From: Ruminococcus sp.
GTDB taxonomy: Bacteria; Bacillota; Clostridia; Oscillospirales; Acutalibacteraceae
Assembly: GCA_017473775.1 (NCBI GenBank)
Contig: JAFUJH010000060.1
Location: 1-64,000 of the forward strand
Direction: 5' to 3'
Length of the DNA: 64,000 bases
Shown here: positions 24,859 to 33,675 of the stretch, in pieces
How the letters are laid out: the number at the start of each line of letters is the position of its first letter
Position numbering within the stretch: position 1 is the stretch's first letter
The notes under the pieces: model-generated
Databases searched by the model: none
Told to the model about the DNA's origin: nothing
The model's input: only the letters and a program-made list of their open reading frames with translations
Made by a program: the position numbers and the translations under genes

Positions 24859-24981
24859 ACCTCCTAAAGAGGGGTTTATTCATACGAGCGAAGCGAGTAT
24901 CAAGGTTCCGGGGCACCCATTCAAAATCTTTGATTTTGCTAATGGGTCGGGTTCTTATATCCATTTAACTAAGGGGGCATA
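24859..24981 (-). pseudogene. interrupted partial copy of tRNA-Arg in the tRNA leader
   Basis: Bases 24955-24981 repeat exactly, over 27 bases, the tRNA-Arg 5' half at 24793-24819 (acceptor strand, D arm). A 12-base copy of the anticodon-stem region (GAGGGGTTTATT) occurs at 24869-24880 and matches 24783-24794. Between the two lies an insert (24881-24954) with two hairpins: ATAC...GTAT (24882-24900, tandem G-A mismatches) and a strong one at 24915-24947 (ACCCATT/AATGGGT plus CAAAATC/GATTTTG). There is no T arm or 3' acceptor strand, so it cannot be a normal tRNA. A duplicated tRNA broken by a small palindromic element, or an integration scar, is inferred. The rest of the 475-base intergenic region holds the tRNA, terminators and promoters listed separately. 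Confidence 0.7.
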
Positions 24982-24999
24982 CTTATTTTTGCAACGATT

Positions 25000-25028
25000 A
25001 TTTTATAACATTGTAATGTCTTTGTCAA
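25000..25028 (-). promoter_or_regulatory. sigma-A promoter of the tRNA-Arg transcript
   Basis: Minus-strand TTGACA (25023-25028), 17-base spacer, TAAAAT (25000-25005). An inverted repeat TGTCTT-TGTC-AAGACA (25017-25032) spans the -35 box. Predicted start near 24993, about 15 bases before the partial tRNA copy. Confidence 0.8.
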
Positions 25029-25062
25029 GACAATAACTATACAATTATAGACATTGGATTTG

Positions 25063-25091
25063 TTGACTAACACATAGAAGTAGAGTATAAT
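25063..25091 (+). promoter_or_regulatory. sigma-A promoter of the yfhO-type gene
   Basis: TTGACT (25063-25068), 17-base spacer, TATAAT (25086-25091); ATG follows at 25123 behind AAGGAG. Confidence 0.85.
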
Positions 25092-25122
25092 AATCAAATA
25101 AACCTGAACAAGGAGAATTGTT

Positions 25123-27960
25123 ATGACGAGTTCTAAGCTTGATACAGCAAACCATAAAGCTAAGATTAGCTGTTTGTTCTGCAATATGTCTGATAAAAAG
25201 AAAACAGCATTATACTTTTTAATATATACTCTATGCTTTTCATTGATAATTCTTCTTATATTTTGGAAGTATATTATTTCCGGTAAAACACTTATCTGGA
25301 ATCTTGACGGTATGACTCAGCACTATTTGGTGTACATCTATATAGGTGAATGGCTGAGAGAGATATTTAATAACATATTCATTGAGCACAGTTTTGTTAT
25401 TCCTATGTGGGATATTAATATAGGAGCAGGCTCTGATATAATCACCACTTTCAACTATTACGGCTTGGGAGATCCTCTGTGCCTTCTGACAGCATTCTTC
25501 AACAAACACAACGCTTACTATATTTATGATATATTGATTATAGTCAGGTTATATCTGTCAGGAGTATTTTTTTCCTGCTATTGTTTCAGAATGAAACAAA
25601 GAGGAGTCGGGGTTTTTCTTGGCACATTCGCTTATCTTTTCTGCGGTTATTCTCTATTTTCCTCCGTCAGACACCCTTTCTTTATATTACCTATGATGTT
25701 TCTACCCTTGATGCTTATGGGTGCAGAGCGTATTCTTTCAAATGAAAGCCCTGTCTTGTTTATTATGTCAGTGTTTATGTCACTGGCTATAAACTTTTAC
25801 TTTGCCTATATGGTTATTATTCTGACAATTATTTATGTGGCTGTCAGGTTCTTTACATCAAAGTGCGAAGAATTACTCAAGACTCTGCTAAAAACAGTGG
25901 GAAGGTTTATGCTGTACGGCATAATTGGAGTAGTGATGTCTGCAATACTGCTGTTACCTGTGTTGCTTGTTTTTCTTAACAGCAGTCGTACAGAGTTATC
26001 AAACGAAACTCTTATACTGTATGATCCGCTTTATTATCTGCGTGTTTATTCGGGTTACTGCGGATATGTAAATGCAGGCTCATGGACGGTCACGGGTTTT
26101 GTACCGTTAACACTTATATCTGCACTGCTTCTTTTCAGAAAGAAAGGTGAATACACCTACCTGAAAATACTGTTTGGAATATTTACGATATTTCTGCTCA
26201 TCCCCATTGCAGGAAAATTCCTCAACGGTTTTTCTTATATTGCAAACAGATGGGTATGGGGATATGCGTTGTTGCTTTCTTTCATAACAGCAGTGATGTT
26301 CAATCATTTATCCGAGCTCACAAAGAGAGATAAGATATTCCTTTGTACAACCACTGCCGTTTACTTTATCACATCATATATTATACAAAAGCGGCTTTTC
26401 AGCAAGTCGAACACTTCTGTTATCGTGCAGCTGTTAATACTACTTGCGACAGTGGGTGTGATTGTCCTTGCAGGACTCATTCTTAAAAAGAACGGTAAAA
26501 GAATCATTGCCTTCTGTACTGCAGTGCTTTGTTTCCTTTCGATAGGTGTTAACGCATATTATGTGCATTATTCTGACACAAATGACTACTTCTCTGAGTT
26601 TGTTAGCAAAGAAAACGCAACTGCATTACTTGAAAATTCTGTTACAAATATAATGTCTGATGAGATGCAGAATGAATTTTACAGATATGAGCAAATCCCA
26701 AACCGCACTGTAAGAAATCAAAGTATTATTGATAACTCACACGGTGTTTCCTTCTACTGGAGTCTGACAAACGATAATGTAAGCAACTATCTGCACGAAA
26801 CAGAGGCAGTTACCTTTGCTTCACACGATTTTCTCAATTTTGACAGAAAAACATTCATAGATGAGTTGTTTAGCGTAAAATACTTCTTTGCACCTGAAGG
26901 AACCACTCCCGCTCCCTACGGTTATGAATACAACAGAACACTTAACACACATCAGGGTAATTACGATGTTTATATCAATAAATATCCCCTGCCTCTCGGT
27001 TACGGATATTCTGATTATATTACCAGAGACAGATATGAAACATTAACCGCAGCACAAAAACAGGAAGTGCTCCTGAGTAACATTCTCTTGGAATCTGACC
27101 ACGATTCATATAGTAAGAACATATTTGAGCTTACAAGTAAAAGTTTGGAAGCAACCAATGAGTGCGGTGAGGGTGTAACCATAGAAAACAATCGCTTTAT
27201 AGTTACAAAAAATAACGCTGAGGTTACTTTAAACTTCGATACAGTAAAAAACTGTGAGCTATATTTAGATTTCCGCAATCTTCACTGCGAAGATGAACTG
27301 TGGACTTCAGATATCAAAAAAATGAACGGTGAATGGGAGTCTCTGGATACCGATTACTAGTATCAGGTAATAAAAAGAGAACTGCTATCCAGAGATGCCT
27401 AGAAGTATATTATCAGCGGTACTTCAGAGGATTGCACTTTTTCTTTTAACCTTTCTACACCTGATTATCAAGGATATGATAAAGCACACAATTTTCTGGC
27501 TAATGTAGGTTATACAAAAGATGGCCGAGATTCCATTACTATCAAATTCCACGATGCAGGAATATACAGCTTTGACAGCATAGATGTAATCATGCAGCCT
27601 ATGGATAATTACAGAGAAAATGTCTTGGAGAGAAATAAAAATGTGCTTGAAAACACTGAGATTGTTCACAACGGTTTCAAAGGAACAGTAAACCTCTCAG
27701 AATCTCAGCTTATGTTCTTCTCTGTTCCCTATTCAAAGGGCTTTGAAGCTTTCGTGGATGGTGAGAAGGCAGAGATACTCAGGGCTAACACATGGGGTAT
27801 GGCACTTGACCTTGACGAAGGTGAGCATACAATTGAATTCAGATATGAGACACAAGGACTCAAAGTTGGTGCAGTTTTAAGCATTGCAGGATTTATAGCC
27901 TTTGCCGGTGTAATTACTTATTACAATATAAAGAAGCGTAAGGAAAAGGTAACTAAATAA
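25123..27960 (+). pseudogene. YfhO-family membrane protein gene with two in-frame TAG codons
   Basis: A 945-codon frame encoding a YfhO-type polytopic membrane protein (related to GT-C glycosyltransferases; in Bacillus and Listeria YfhO acts in glycosylation of teichoic acids). About 12 spans fill residues 25-480, followed by an extracytoplasmic domain and a final C-terminal span (VLSIAGFIAFAGVITYY). TAG occurs at 27358-27360 and again at 27400-27402, while the frame is otherwise open to 27960 and the downstream part (from the second TAG, about 185 codons) is clearly the normal YfhO C-terminus. So the gene either carries two nonsense mutations, giving a 745-residue product lacking the last span, or TAG is read through. 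TAG ends yqfD normally in this window, which favours mutation. Confidence 0.85.
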
Positions 27961-27964
27961 AATT

Positions 27965-28001
27965 AAAGCTCATTGCAAATCACGCAATGAGCTTTTTGTT
28001 A
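27965..28001 (+). terminator. terminator of the yfhO-type gene
   Basis: AAAGCTCATTGC (27965-27976) pairs with GCAATGAGCTTT (27984-27995), then TTTG. The T-run reaches the end of convergent ygiQ. Confidence 0.9.
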
Positions 28002-28003
28002 TG

Positions 28004-29902
28004 TTATCTTCTTTTCTTTGGTTTGCGGTTATTCTGCGGATTACGCTTATTGCCTGATACACGACCTGAAGTCTTTCGTACAGACTGCTTTGCTTGCTTA
28101 TCTGGTGTAAGGGGTGTTACCAAGCAATTCTTGCCTGTACCGATTAAATCGTGTCTGCCTGCACGGCGTAGTGCATCGTGGACTATCCTGTGATTCTCGG
28201 GCTTATAATACTGAAGCAGTGCCCTCTGCTCTGCTTTCTCTCGGGGAGTACGGGGTACATAGACCTCCTCCATTGTATATGGGTCAAGACCTGTATAGAA
28301 CATACAAGTAGACACTGTACCCGGTGTTGGATAAAAGTCCTGCACCTGCTCAGGATGGAGACCTTCCTTTTTGAGGAACTTTGCAAGCTCAATTGCATCA
28401 TTGAGGGTACTGCCCGGATGAGAGGACATAAGGTAAGGTACAAGATACTGCTTCTTGCCTATGCTCTCTGTCAGCTCATAGAAACGCTTTTTGAAGCGGT
28501 TATATACGGTGACGGGAGGCTTACCCATATACTTGAGTACATTTTCTGAGCAATGCTCAGGAGCAACCTTGAGCTGTCCGCTGACATGATGCTCCACAAG
28601 TTCTTTGAAGAAAGTCTCGTCCTTATCTGCAATAAGGTAGTCAAAGCGGATTCCTGAGCGGATAAATACCTTCTTGACCTTAGGGAGCTTTCTGAGTTTA
28701 CGAAGCAGGCTGAGATAATCGCTGTGGTCCACATTAACTGCAGGACAAACAGTGGGTGCCAGACATTTCTTATCAGGACAAAGACCCCGTTTGAGCTGAA
28801 CATCGCAGGAGGTGGAGCGGAAGTTGGCAGTAGGACCACCCACATCGTGGATATATCCCTTGAAGTCGGGCATATCGGTAATAGTCTTTGCTTCTTCAAT
28901 AACAGACTCGTGGCTTCTGCAACTTATCTGTCTGCCCTGATGATAAGCCAATGAACAGAAGTTGCAGGCTCCGTAACAGCCTCTGTTATGGATGATAGAA
29001 AACTTAACCTCCTCTATACCGGGCACACCGCCCAGTGCTTCATAAGAGGGGTGATAAGTACGCATAAAGGGCAGGGCGTAGACTGAATCCATCTCGTCCA
29101 TTGACAGAGGCGGCATAGGGGGATTCTGTATAACAATCCTGTCCCCGTGACGCTGGATGACTACTGAGCCACGCACTGCGTCATGCTCCTGCTGTTGAAT
29201 CCTACAGGACTTGGCATAGTTACGCTTACCCTTATCCGACAGGTCGGACACAGCATCGAAGGAAGGACACTCCTTGACAGGACCCGGAGTATAATCGTGG
29301 GTTTTCACGGCGTAACAGGTACCACGGATATCGGTAAGTGTCTTTGAACCCTCTCCCATTCTCAGTCGGTCTGCAATCTCAACAATATGCTTTTCACCCA
29401 TTCCGTACATCAGAAGGTCTGCACCTGAATCAATAAGTATGGATGGACGCACTTTATCGTCCCAGTAATCATAATGAGCAAAACGCCTGAGTGATGCCTC
29501 GAGTCCGCCTATGGCAATAAACACTTCACCGAAAAGTCTGCGGATATTCCTTGAGTATACAATTGTAGCACGGTCAGGGCGTGCACCTGCTTTGCCTCCT
29601 GCTGTGTATGCATCCTCGCTTCTGGGTTTCTTTGCGGCTGTGTAATGAGCAACCATAGAATCGATATTACCGCCATTGACCAGAAATCCAAGCTCAGGTG
29701 TACCAAAGCGAAGATAATCGGAGTCACTTCGGGGCTGAGAAAGAATACACACACGGTAGCCTTTGCTCTCAAGCACACGGGATATTATAGCTGTACCGAA
29801 GGACGGGTGGTCAACATAAGCGTCACCTGTAACCAATACAAAGTCGGGTCTGTCCCATCCAAGGTCCAGCATTTCTTTTTTAGTAATAGGTAAAAAGGGC
29901 AT
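28004..29902 (-). CDS. YgiQ-family radical SAM protein
   Basis: A 632-residue radical SAM protein of the YgiQ (UPF0313) family; function unknown. An N-terminal B12-binding-like segment includes FVLVTGDAYVDHPSFG; the 4Fe-4S motif is CYGACNFC near residue 312, followed by GGPTANF and the FIRSGIRFDYL strand. The C-terminus is highly basic (KPKKRR). ATG 29902 is chosen since AGGTG lies 6 bases before it and the upstream GTG overlaps that site. Single gene with its own promoter at 29932-29960. Confidence 0.92.
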   Translation of the reverse strand: MPFLPITKKEMLDLGWDRPDFVLVTGDAYVDHPSFGTAIISRVLESKGYRVCILSQPRSDSDYLRFGTPELGFLVNGGNIDSMVAHYTAAKKPRSEDAYTAGGKAGARPDRATIVYSRNIRRLFGEVFIAIGGLEASLRRFAHYDYWDDKVRPSILIDSGADLLMYGMGEKHIVEIADRLRMGEGSKTLTDIRGTCYAVKTHDYTPGPVKECPSFDAVSDLSDKGKRNYAKSCRIQQQEHDAVRGSVVIQRHGDRIVIQNPPMPPLSMDEMDSVYALPFMRTYHPSYEALGGVPGIEEVKFSIIHNRGCYGACNFCSLAYHQGRQISCRSHESVIEEAKTITDMPDFKGYIHDVGGPTANFRSTSCDVQLKRGLCPDKKCLAPTVCPAVNVDHSDYLSLLRKLRKLPKVKKVFIRSGIRFDYLIADKDETFFKELVEHHVSGQLKVAPEHCSENVLKYMGKPPVTVYNRFKKRFYELTESIGKKQYLVPYLMSSHPGSTLNDAIELAKFLKKEGLHPEQVQDFYPTPGTVSTCMFYTGLDPYTMEEVYVPRTPREKAEQRALLQYYKPENHRIVHDALRRAGRHDLIGTGKNCLVTPLTPDKQAKQSVRKTSGRVSGNKRNPQNNRKPKKRR

Positions 29903-29931
29903 ATACGGCACCTCACAATTAGTTCAAATAT

Positions 29932-29966
29932 AATATACCATACTTTATGAATAAGTGCAAACACTT
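29932..29966 (-). promoter_or_regulatory. sigma-A promoter of ygiQ-type gene with inverted repeat
   Basis: Minus-strand TTGCAC (29955-29960), 17-base spacer, TATATT (29932-29937). An inverted repeat AAGTG-CAAA-CACTT (29953-29966) covers the -35 box and may be an operator. Confidence 0.7.
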
Positions 29967-30028
29967 GAATTTGTATATGAACAACAGAAAATTTTTTCTA
30001 TGAGCGATGCATTTTATTTTTTTAACTA

Positions 30029-30058
30029 TTTACAAACCCTTATATTTTGGAGTAAAAT
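30029..30058 (+). promoter_or_regulatory. probable promoter of ddh
   Basis: TTTACA (30029-30034), 18-base spacer, TAAAAT (30053-30058), about 64 bases before the ATG. Confidence 0.5.
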
Positions 30059-30121
30059 AACTGTATGTTTTATAAAGTGAAGCTTTATAAAGCTAAGTCC
30101 AAAACGGAAGGTTTGATATTT

Positions 30122-31108
30122 ATGAAAATCAGAATCGGTATATTCGGCTATGGCAACCTGGGCAGAGGCATCGAAAACGCTATCCGCCAGAATCCCGATA
30201 TGGAGCTTGTTGCTGTATTTACACGCCGTGACCCTGCAACACTTAAAATCGGTACACCCGATGTTACTGTTGCAAGTGCCAATGATGTTGCTGATTACAA
30301 AGACAAGATAGATGTAATGATTCTTTGCGGCGGCAGTGCAACTGACCTGCCTGTGCAGACACCCGAGCTTGCAAAAATGTTCACAGTTGTGGACAGCTTT
30401 GATACTCACGCAAAAATCCCCGAGCACTTTGCAAATGTCGATGCAGCTGCAAAGGAAGGCGGCAAGGTTGCTATGATTTCCGTAGGCTGGGACCCAGGTA
30501 TGTTCTCTGTGAACAGGCTGTATGCAGGTGCTGTACTGCCTGAGGGTGAGGACTACACCTTCTGGGGCAAAGGCGTAAGTCAGGGACATTCTGATGCAAT
30601 CAGACGCATTGATGGTGTACTGGATGCAAAGCAGTATACAATCCCTGTTGAAAGTGCTCTTGACGCAGTAAGAAGCGGAAGCGCACCTGTACTTTCTACA
30701 AGAGAAAAGCACACAAGAGAATGCTTTGTAGTAGCAGAAGAAGGTGCTGACAAGGCACGAATTGAAAAAGAAATCAAGGAAATGCCCAACTACTTTGCTG
30801 ATTACGACACAACAGTTCACTTCATCACAATGGAAGAGCTGAAGCGTGACCACTCAGGTATTCCCCACGGCGGCTTTGTTATCCGCACAGGTAAGACAGG
30901 TGCAAACCGCGAACATAACCATGTTATCGAGTACAACCTGAAGCTTGACTCTAACCCTGAGTTTACCGCATCTGTAATCGTTGCCTTTGCAAGAGCGGCT
31001 CACAGACTGACAGCAAAAGGAGAAACAGGCTGCAAGACAGTATTTGATATTCCCCCTGCCCTGCTCAGTGCAAAATCTCCTGAGGAGCTGAGAAAGACTC
31101 TACTGTAA
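30122..31108 (+). CDS. ddh: meso-diaminopimelate D-dehydrogenase
   Basis: NADPH-dependent enzyme making meso-diaminopimelate in one step from tetrahydrodipicolinate, for lysine and peptidoglycan. The 328 residues match DAPDH (about 326). The Rossmann motif GYGNLGRG is at about 9-16; the SVGWDPGMFSVNRLY, FWGKGVSQGHSDAI and HGGFVIRTG blocks contact diaminopimelate. The ATG at 30122 follows GGAAGG; a longer frame from 30065 lacks that support. It shares no operon partner. The tetrahydrodipicolinate substrate is also used by the dpaAB dipicolinate pathway near 60 kb. Confidence 0.95.
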   Translation: MKIRIGIFGYGNLGRGIENAIRQNPDMELVAVFTRRDPATLKIGTPDVTVASANDVADYKDKIDVMILCGGSATDLPVQTPELAKMFTVVDSFDTHAKIPEHFANVDAAAKEGGKVAMISVGWDPGMFSVNRLYAGAVLPEGEDYTFWGKGVSQGHSDAIRRIDGVLDAKQYTIPVESALDAVRSGSAPVLSTREKHTRECFVVAEEGADKARIEKEIKEMPNYFADYDTTVHFITMEELKRDHSGIPHGGFVIRTGKTGANREHNHVIEYNLKLDSNPEFTASVIVAFARAAHRLTAKGETGCKTVFDIPPALLSAKSPEELRKTLL

Positions 31109-31130
31109 TTATTACACTCAGATATAAACG

Positions 31131-31168
31131 AAGGACTTGCTGATTTGTAATCAACAAGTCCTTTTATT
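31131..31168. terminator. bidirectional terminator between ddh and panE-like gene
   Basis: AAGGACTTG (31131-31139) pairs with CAAGTCCTT (31155-31163); an inner TGATT/AATCA stem extends it. T-run TTTTATT follows on the plus strand. Confidence 0.88.
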
Positions 31169-31169
31169 A

Positions 31170-32186
31170 TTATAACAGGTCGTCAAAGAGGCGGATATTA
31201 GAGGAGTTTGCAGTAAGCTCACCTGATTGAATTTTCTTGACAACCTCAACAATGCGGTCATTGATAGGTGTAGGTATACCGCACTTATCACCCCAAATGC
31301 AGACAACACCATTGATAGCTTCAATCTCACAGGGCTTGCTGTGTTTCAGGTCCTGTAGCATTGAAGGCTCAATATTGCGGTGCTTCTTCATTGCTATGGG
31401 AATCAGCATTGTAGCAAAAGCACGCTTGAGAGCACCTTTATAATAGAATAGCTTTGTTATGTTCTTACCCTGCACAGGTGCAAACTCAGCACCTGCGGCG
31501 TGGCCTACATCAATACATTCCTTCATACAGCGGACAGCAACCTTGCGTGCATCCTTGTTCTCAGAAACATCACCAAACACACCGCCGACTACAGTACCAA
31601 GACCTGAGAAGGTAGCGTTAATCAGAAGCTTTGACCAACGGGCACCCAACAGGTTTTCTTCCTCGTATACAGGACACATCAGCTCAAGTAAATCTTTGAC
31701 CATATTGAACTGATTATCAGTGATGCCGTTCATCTTACCCATATGGAAAGAAAGGCTATCAGGGTCGCTTGTGAGAATACACTCACCCGGAGCTGAAAGA
31801 GTCGCACCCCACTCTACTACACAGCCCATAGTGTGGCCTTCGCCTACTATCTCGGCAATCAAAGGCTCAGGCAAGCCGTTCTGCAGAGTTACGATAACAC
31901 CGGTGTCAGAGAGATAATCCTTGAGCATTGTCACAACTTCTTCGTTATGAAGCTGTTTTGTCATAAGAAGAATCACATCATATTTACCGCTCATCTCGTC
32001 AGGAGTAATAGCTTTGACAGGAACTGTCATATCCACAGTACCACTGATTCTTGCACCCTTTGAATTGAGAGCATCAACATGAGCACGGTTGCGATTGATA
32101 AGGTCAATCTGACCTCCATTTTTTGTTATGTATGCACCGAGAACAGTTCCAAGTGAACCTGCTCCATAAATAGCATATCTGTTCAT
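31170..32186 (-). CDS. ketopantoate reductase-like (ApbA/PanE family) oxidoreductase
   Basis: A 338-residue NAD(P)-dependent 2-hydroxyacid reductase-type protein. The N-terminal Rossmann motif is YGAGSLGTVLG (about 6-16); the conserved TKQLHNEEV Lys region and the C-terminal helical domain with MLQDLKHSKPCEIEAINGVVCIWG match ApbA/PanE. It may make pantoate for coenzyme A, but many paralogues act on other 2-ketoacids and no pan genes adjoin, so the substrate is not fixed. ATG at 32186 follows GGTGAT. Confidence 0.85.
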   Translation of the reverse strand: MNRYAIYGAGSLGTVLGAYITKNGGQIDLINRNRAHVDALNSKGARISGTVDMTVPVKAITPDEMSGKYDVILLMTKQLHNEEVVTMLKDYLSDTGVIVTLQNGLPEPLIAEIVGEGHTMGCVVEWGATLSAPGECILTSDPDSLSFHMGKMNGITDNQFNMVKDLLELMCPVYEEENLLGARWSKLLINATFSGLGTVVGGVFGDVSENKDARKVAVRCMKECIDVGHAAGAEFAPVQGKNITKLFYYKGALKRAFATMLIPIAMKKHRNIEPSMLQDLKHSKPCEIEAINGVVCIWGDKCGIPTPINDRIVEVVKKIQSGELTANSSNIRLFDDLL

Positions 32187-32243
32187 ATTATCACCTCGAA
32201 GTAGAATAATGAAATCATATCATAAATCAATATAATTTGCAAT

Positions 32244-32753
32244 TTACATATTTTTAAACCAATCAGGTCTTTTCATTAATTCATCGTTGATTCGTTCAGC
32301 GTCAGCAGTTTTAATAAAATACACTCCATTATCGATGGTTGTTATAATAGTAGTATTTATATGGTCGGTGTGAATTTTCGCAATTTTATTATTCGGTATA
32401 TACTCAATATTATAAGGCTTTTCAGTGTTCATTATTACAAGCTGGTTTTCATAGAAATATACATTGCAGTTTTTGATAGTACTCTCCAATGCACTATCAT
32501 TTCTGCCAAGATAAAAATTACCGTTGACTTTCAAATAATAATCAGATGGTAAATTATCCTCTAGTTTTTTCACCTTTTTATAAAATACTTTTTCGTGTAT
32601 TAATAAAAAGGCAAGCAAAAGACAAGCAAACAGGGTTGCAGAGGAAAAAGCCATGACCAACGGATATTGCATATTAATATAATGAAAAACTAAATAGCAA
32701 GGAAAAAAAGCAAAAACGCCGCAGAAAGAAGAAACCAATATACTCCCCTTCAT
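32244..32753 (-). CDS. hypothetical membrane protein with two N-terminal spans
   Basis: I do not recognise the family. The 169 residues begin with two hydrophobic segments (about 3-25 and 34-56), then a charged linker and a cytoplasmic domain rich in short beta strands (VYFYENQLVIMNTE, KIHTDHINTTIITTI), which is the look of a PH-like domain such as in YcxB or bPH2 proteins. ATG 32753 is preferred since GAGG precedes it. Codon use is more AT-rich than in neighbours. It stands alone between panE-like and the tRNA-Ser genes. Confidence 0.6.
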   Translation of the reverse strand: MKGSILVSSFCGVFAFFPCYLVFHYINMQYPLVMAFSSATLFACLLLAFLLIHEKVFYKKVKKLEDNLPSDYYLKVNGNFYLGRNDSALESTIKNCNVYFYENQLVIMNTEKPYNIEYIPNNKIAKIHTDHINTTIITTIDNGVYFIKTADAERINDELMKRPDWFKNM

Positions 32754-32865
32754 AACATACCTCACATATCATTTTATACAATAATATAACATAATCCTAT
32801 GATAAAATAAAGACAAACAAAGAAAATAACCCGTGAAAAATTCACAGAAAATAACTTCGTTTCTC

Positions 32866-32894
32866 TTGACAAGTGAGTAGTGTTATGATAAAAT
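32866..32894 (+). promoter_or_regulatory. sigma-A promoter of the tRNA-Ser pair
   Basis: TTGACA (32866-32871), 17-base spacer, TAAAAT (32889-32894), 16 bases before the first tRNA. Confidence 0.88.
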
Positions 32895-32910
32895 AGCATT
32901 TGTTCGATAC

Positions 32911-32999
32911 GGAGAGGTGTCCGAGCGGTTTAAGGAGCTAGTCTTGAAAACTAGTGATACCGAAAGGTACCAAGGGTTCGAATCCCTTCCTCTCCGCCA
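32911..32999 (+). tRNA. tRNA-Ser (anticodon UGA)
   Basis: Acceptor GGAGAGG pairs with CCTCTCC, discriminator G, encoded CCA at 32997-32999. Anticodon arm CTAGT-CTTGAAA-ACTAG gives anticodon TGA, reading UCN serine codons. The long variable arm (TACCGAAAGGTA) is typical of tRNA-Ser. Confidence 0.97.
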
Positions 33000-33040
33000 A
33001 TTTTATCTATTATATATTTTTATATAATTCACCATGGTAC

Positions 33041-33130
33041 GGAGGATTACTCAAGTGGTGAAGAGGCTCCCCTGCTAAGGGAGTAGGTCGGGTAACCGGC
33101 GCGAGAGTTCGAATCTCTTGTCCTCCGCCA
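33041..33130 (+). tRNA. tRNA-Ser (anticodon GCU)
   Basis: Acceptor GGAGGAT pairs with GTCCTCC, discriminator G, encoded CCA at 33128-33130. Anticodon arm CTCCC-CTGCTAA-GGGAG gives GCT for AGU/AGC. The long variable arm GTCGGGTAACCGGC confirms serine type. It is 41 bases after tRNA-Ser(UGA) and shares its promoter. Confidence 0.97.
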
Positions 33131-33132
33131 GA

Positions 33133-33163
33133 AAAAGCACTTGCGAATGCAGGTGCTTTTTTC
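33133..33163 (+). terminator. terminator of the tRNA-Ser operon
   Basis: AAAAGCACTTGC (33133-33144) pairs with GCAGGTGCTTTT (33149-33160), loop GAAT, T-run. Confidence 0.9.
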
Positions 33164-33232
33164 AATGATATCCCCCTTCCTATCGATTCGGATATCATAT
33201 GACTGCACAGTATATGAAAAGGTGGAAAATCT

Positions 33233-33664
33233 ATGTTCTCATCAAAACGAAATCGCATCATTAAAAAAGCTATCAAAAAGACTCTGTTGGAGTTTGCTGA
33301 CAGAACTCCAAAAATATATGAGCATTTATTTTACGGTGCAGTTGATATAGGACCGCAGTATCTTGTTGTCTGGTATCTGTTCGAGACTGATGCCGAATTA
33401 GAATCTGCAAAAACATCAGGTTATTGCGACGAACTTGAAAAAACTACTGTTCAGAATTTGATTTCACTTGGATATCCACAAGAAGCATTTAGTTCTTCAT
33501 ATCAGGAATTGCCAATAGATAAAATCACCATTCACGGCTGTACAGAAGAAGATAAGATAAAAATGATAGATGCACTGACTCATAGAAAAGCGATGGTTTC
33601 ATTTAGCACAAAAGAAGATATCGACAAAAAAGCAAATGGTGACTATTATCTTTACTTTCATTAA
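33233..33664 (+). CDS. hypothetical protein, 143 residues
   Basis: Not recognised. A soluble alpha/beta protein with a basic N-terminus (SSKRNRIIKKAIKKTL), no signal peptide, no membrane span and no clear catalytic motif; the middle (YLVVWYLFETDAELESAK) looks like a small sandwich-fold strand-helix unit. AAGGTGG precedes the ATG. It is followed after 11 bases by a GNAT acetyltransferase gene, so the pair is probably co-transcribed. No promoter of high quality was found between the tRNA terminator and the gene. Confidence 0.6.
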   Translation: MFSSKRNRIIKKAIKKTLLEFADRTPKIYEHLFYGAVDIGPQYLVVWYLFETDAELESAKTSGYCDELEKTTVQNLISLGYPQEAFSSSYQELPIDKITIHGCTEEDKIKMIDALTHRKAMVSFSTKEDIDKKANGDYYLYFH

Positions 33665-33675
33665 AAGGTGATTAA

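Noticed and set aside
24742..24981. two complete tRNA-Arg genes
   Set aside because: The second copy lacks the T arm and the 3' acceptor strand, so it cannot fold as a tRNA.
27358..27402. genome-wide TAG recoding
   Set aside because: yqfD ends in TAG at a normal position, and no suppressor tRNA or pyl gene is in the window.
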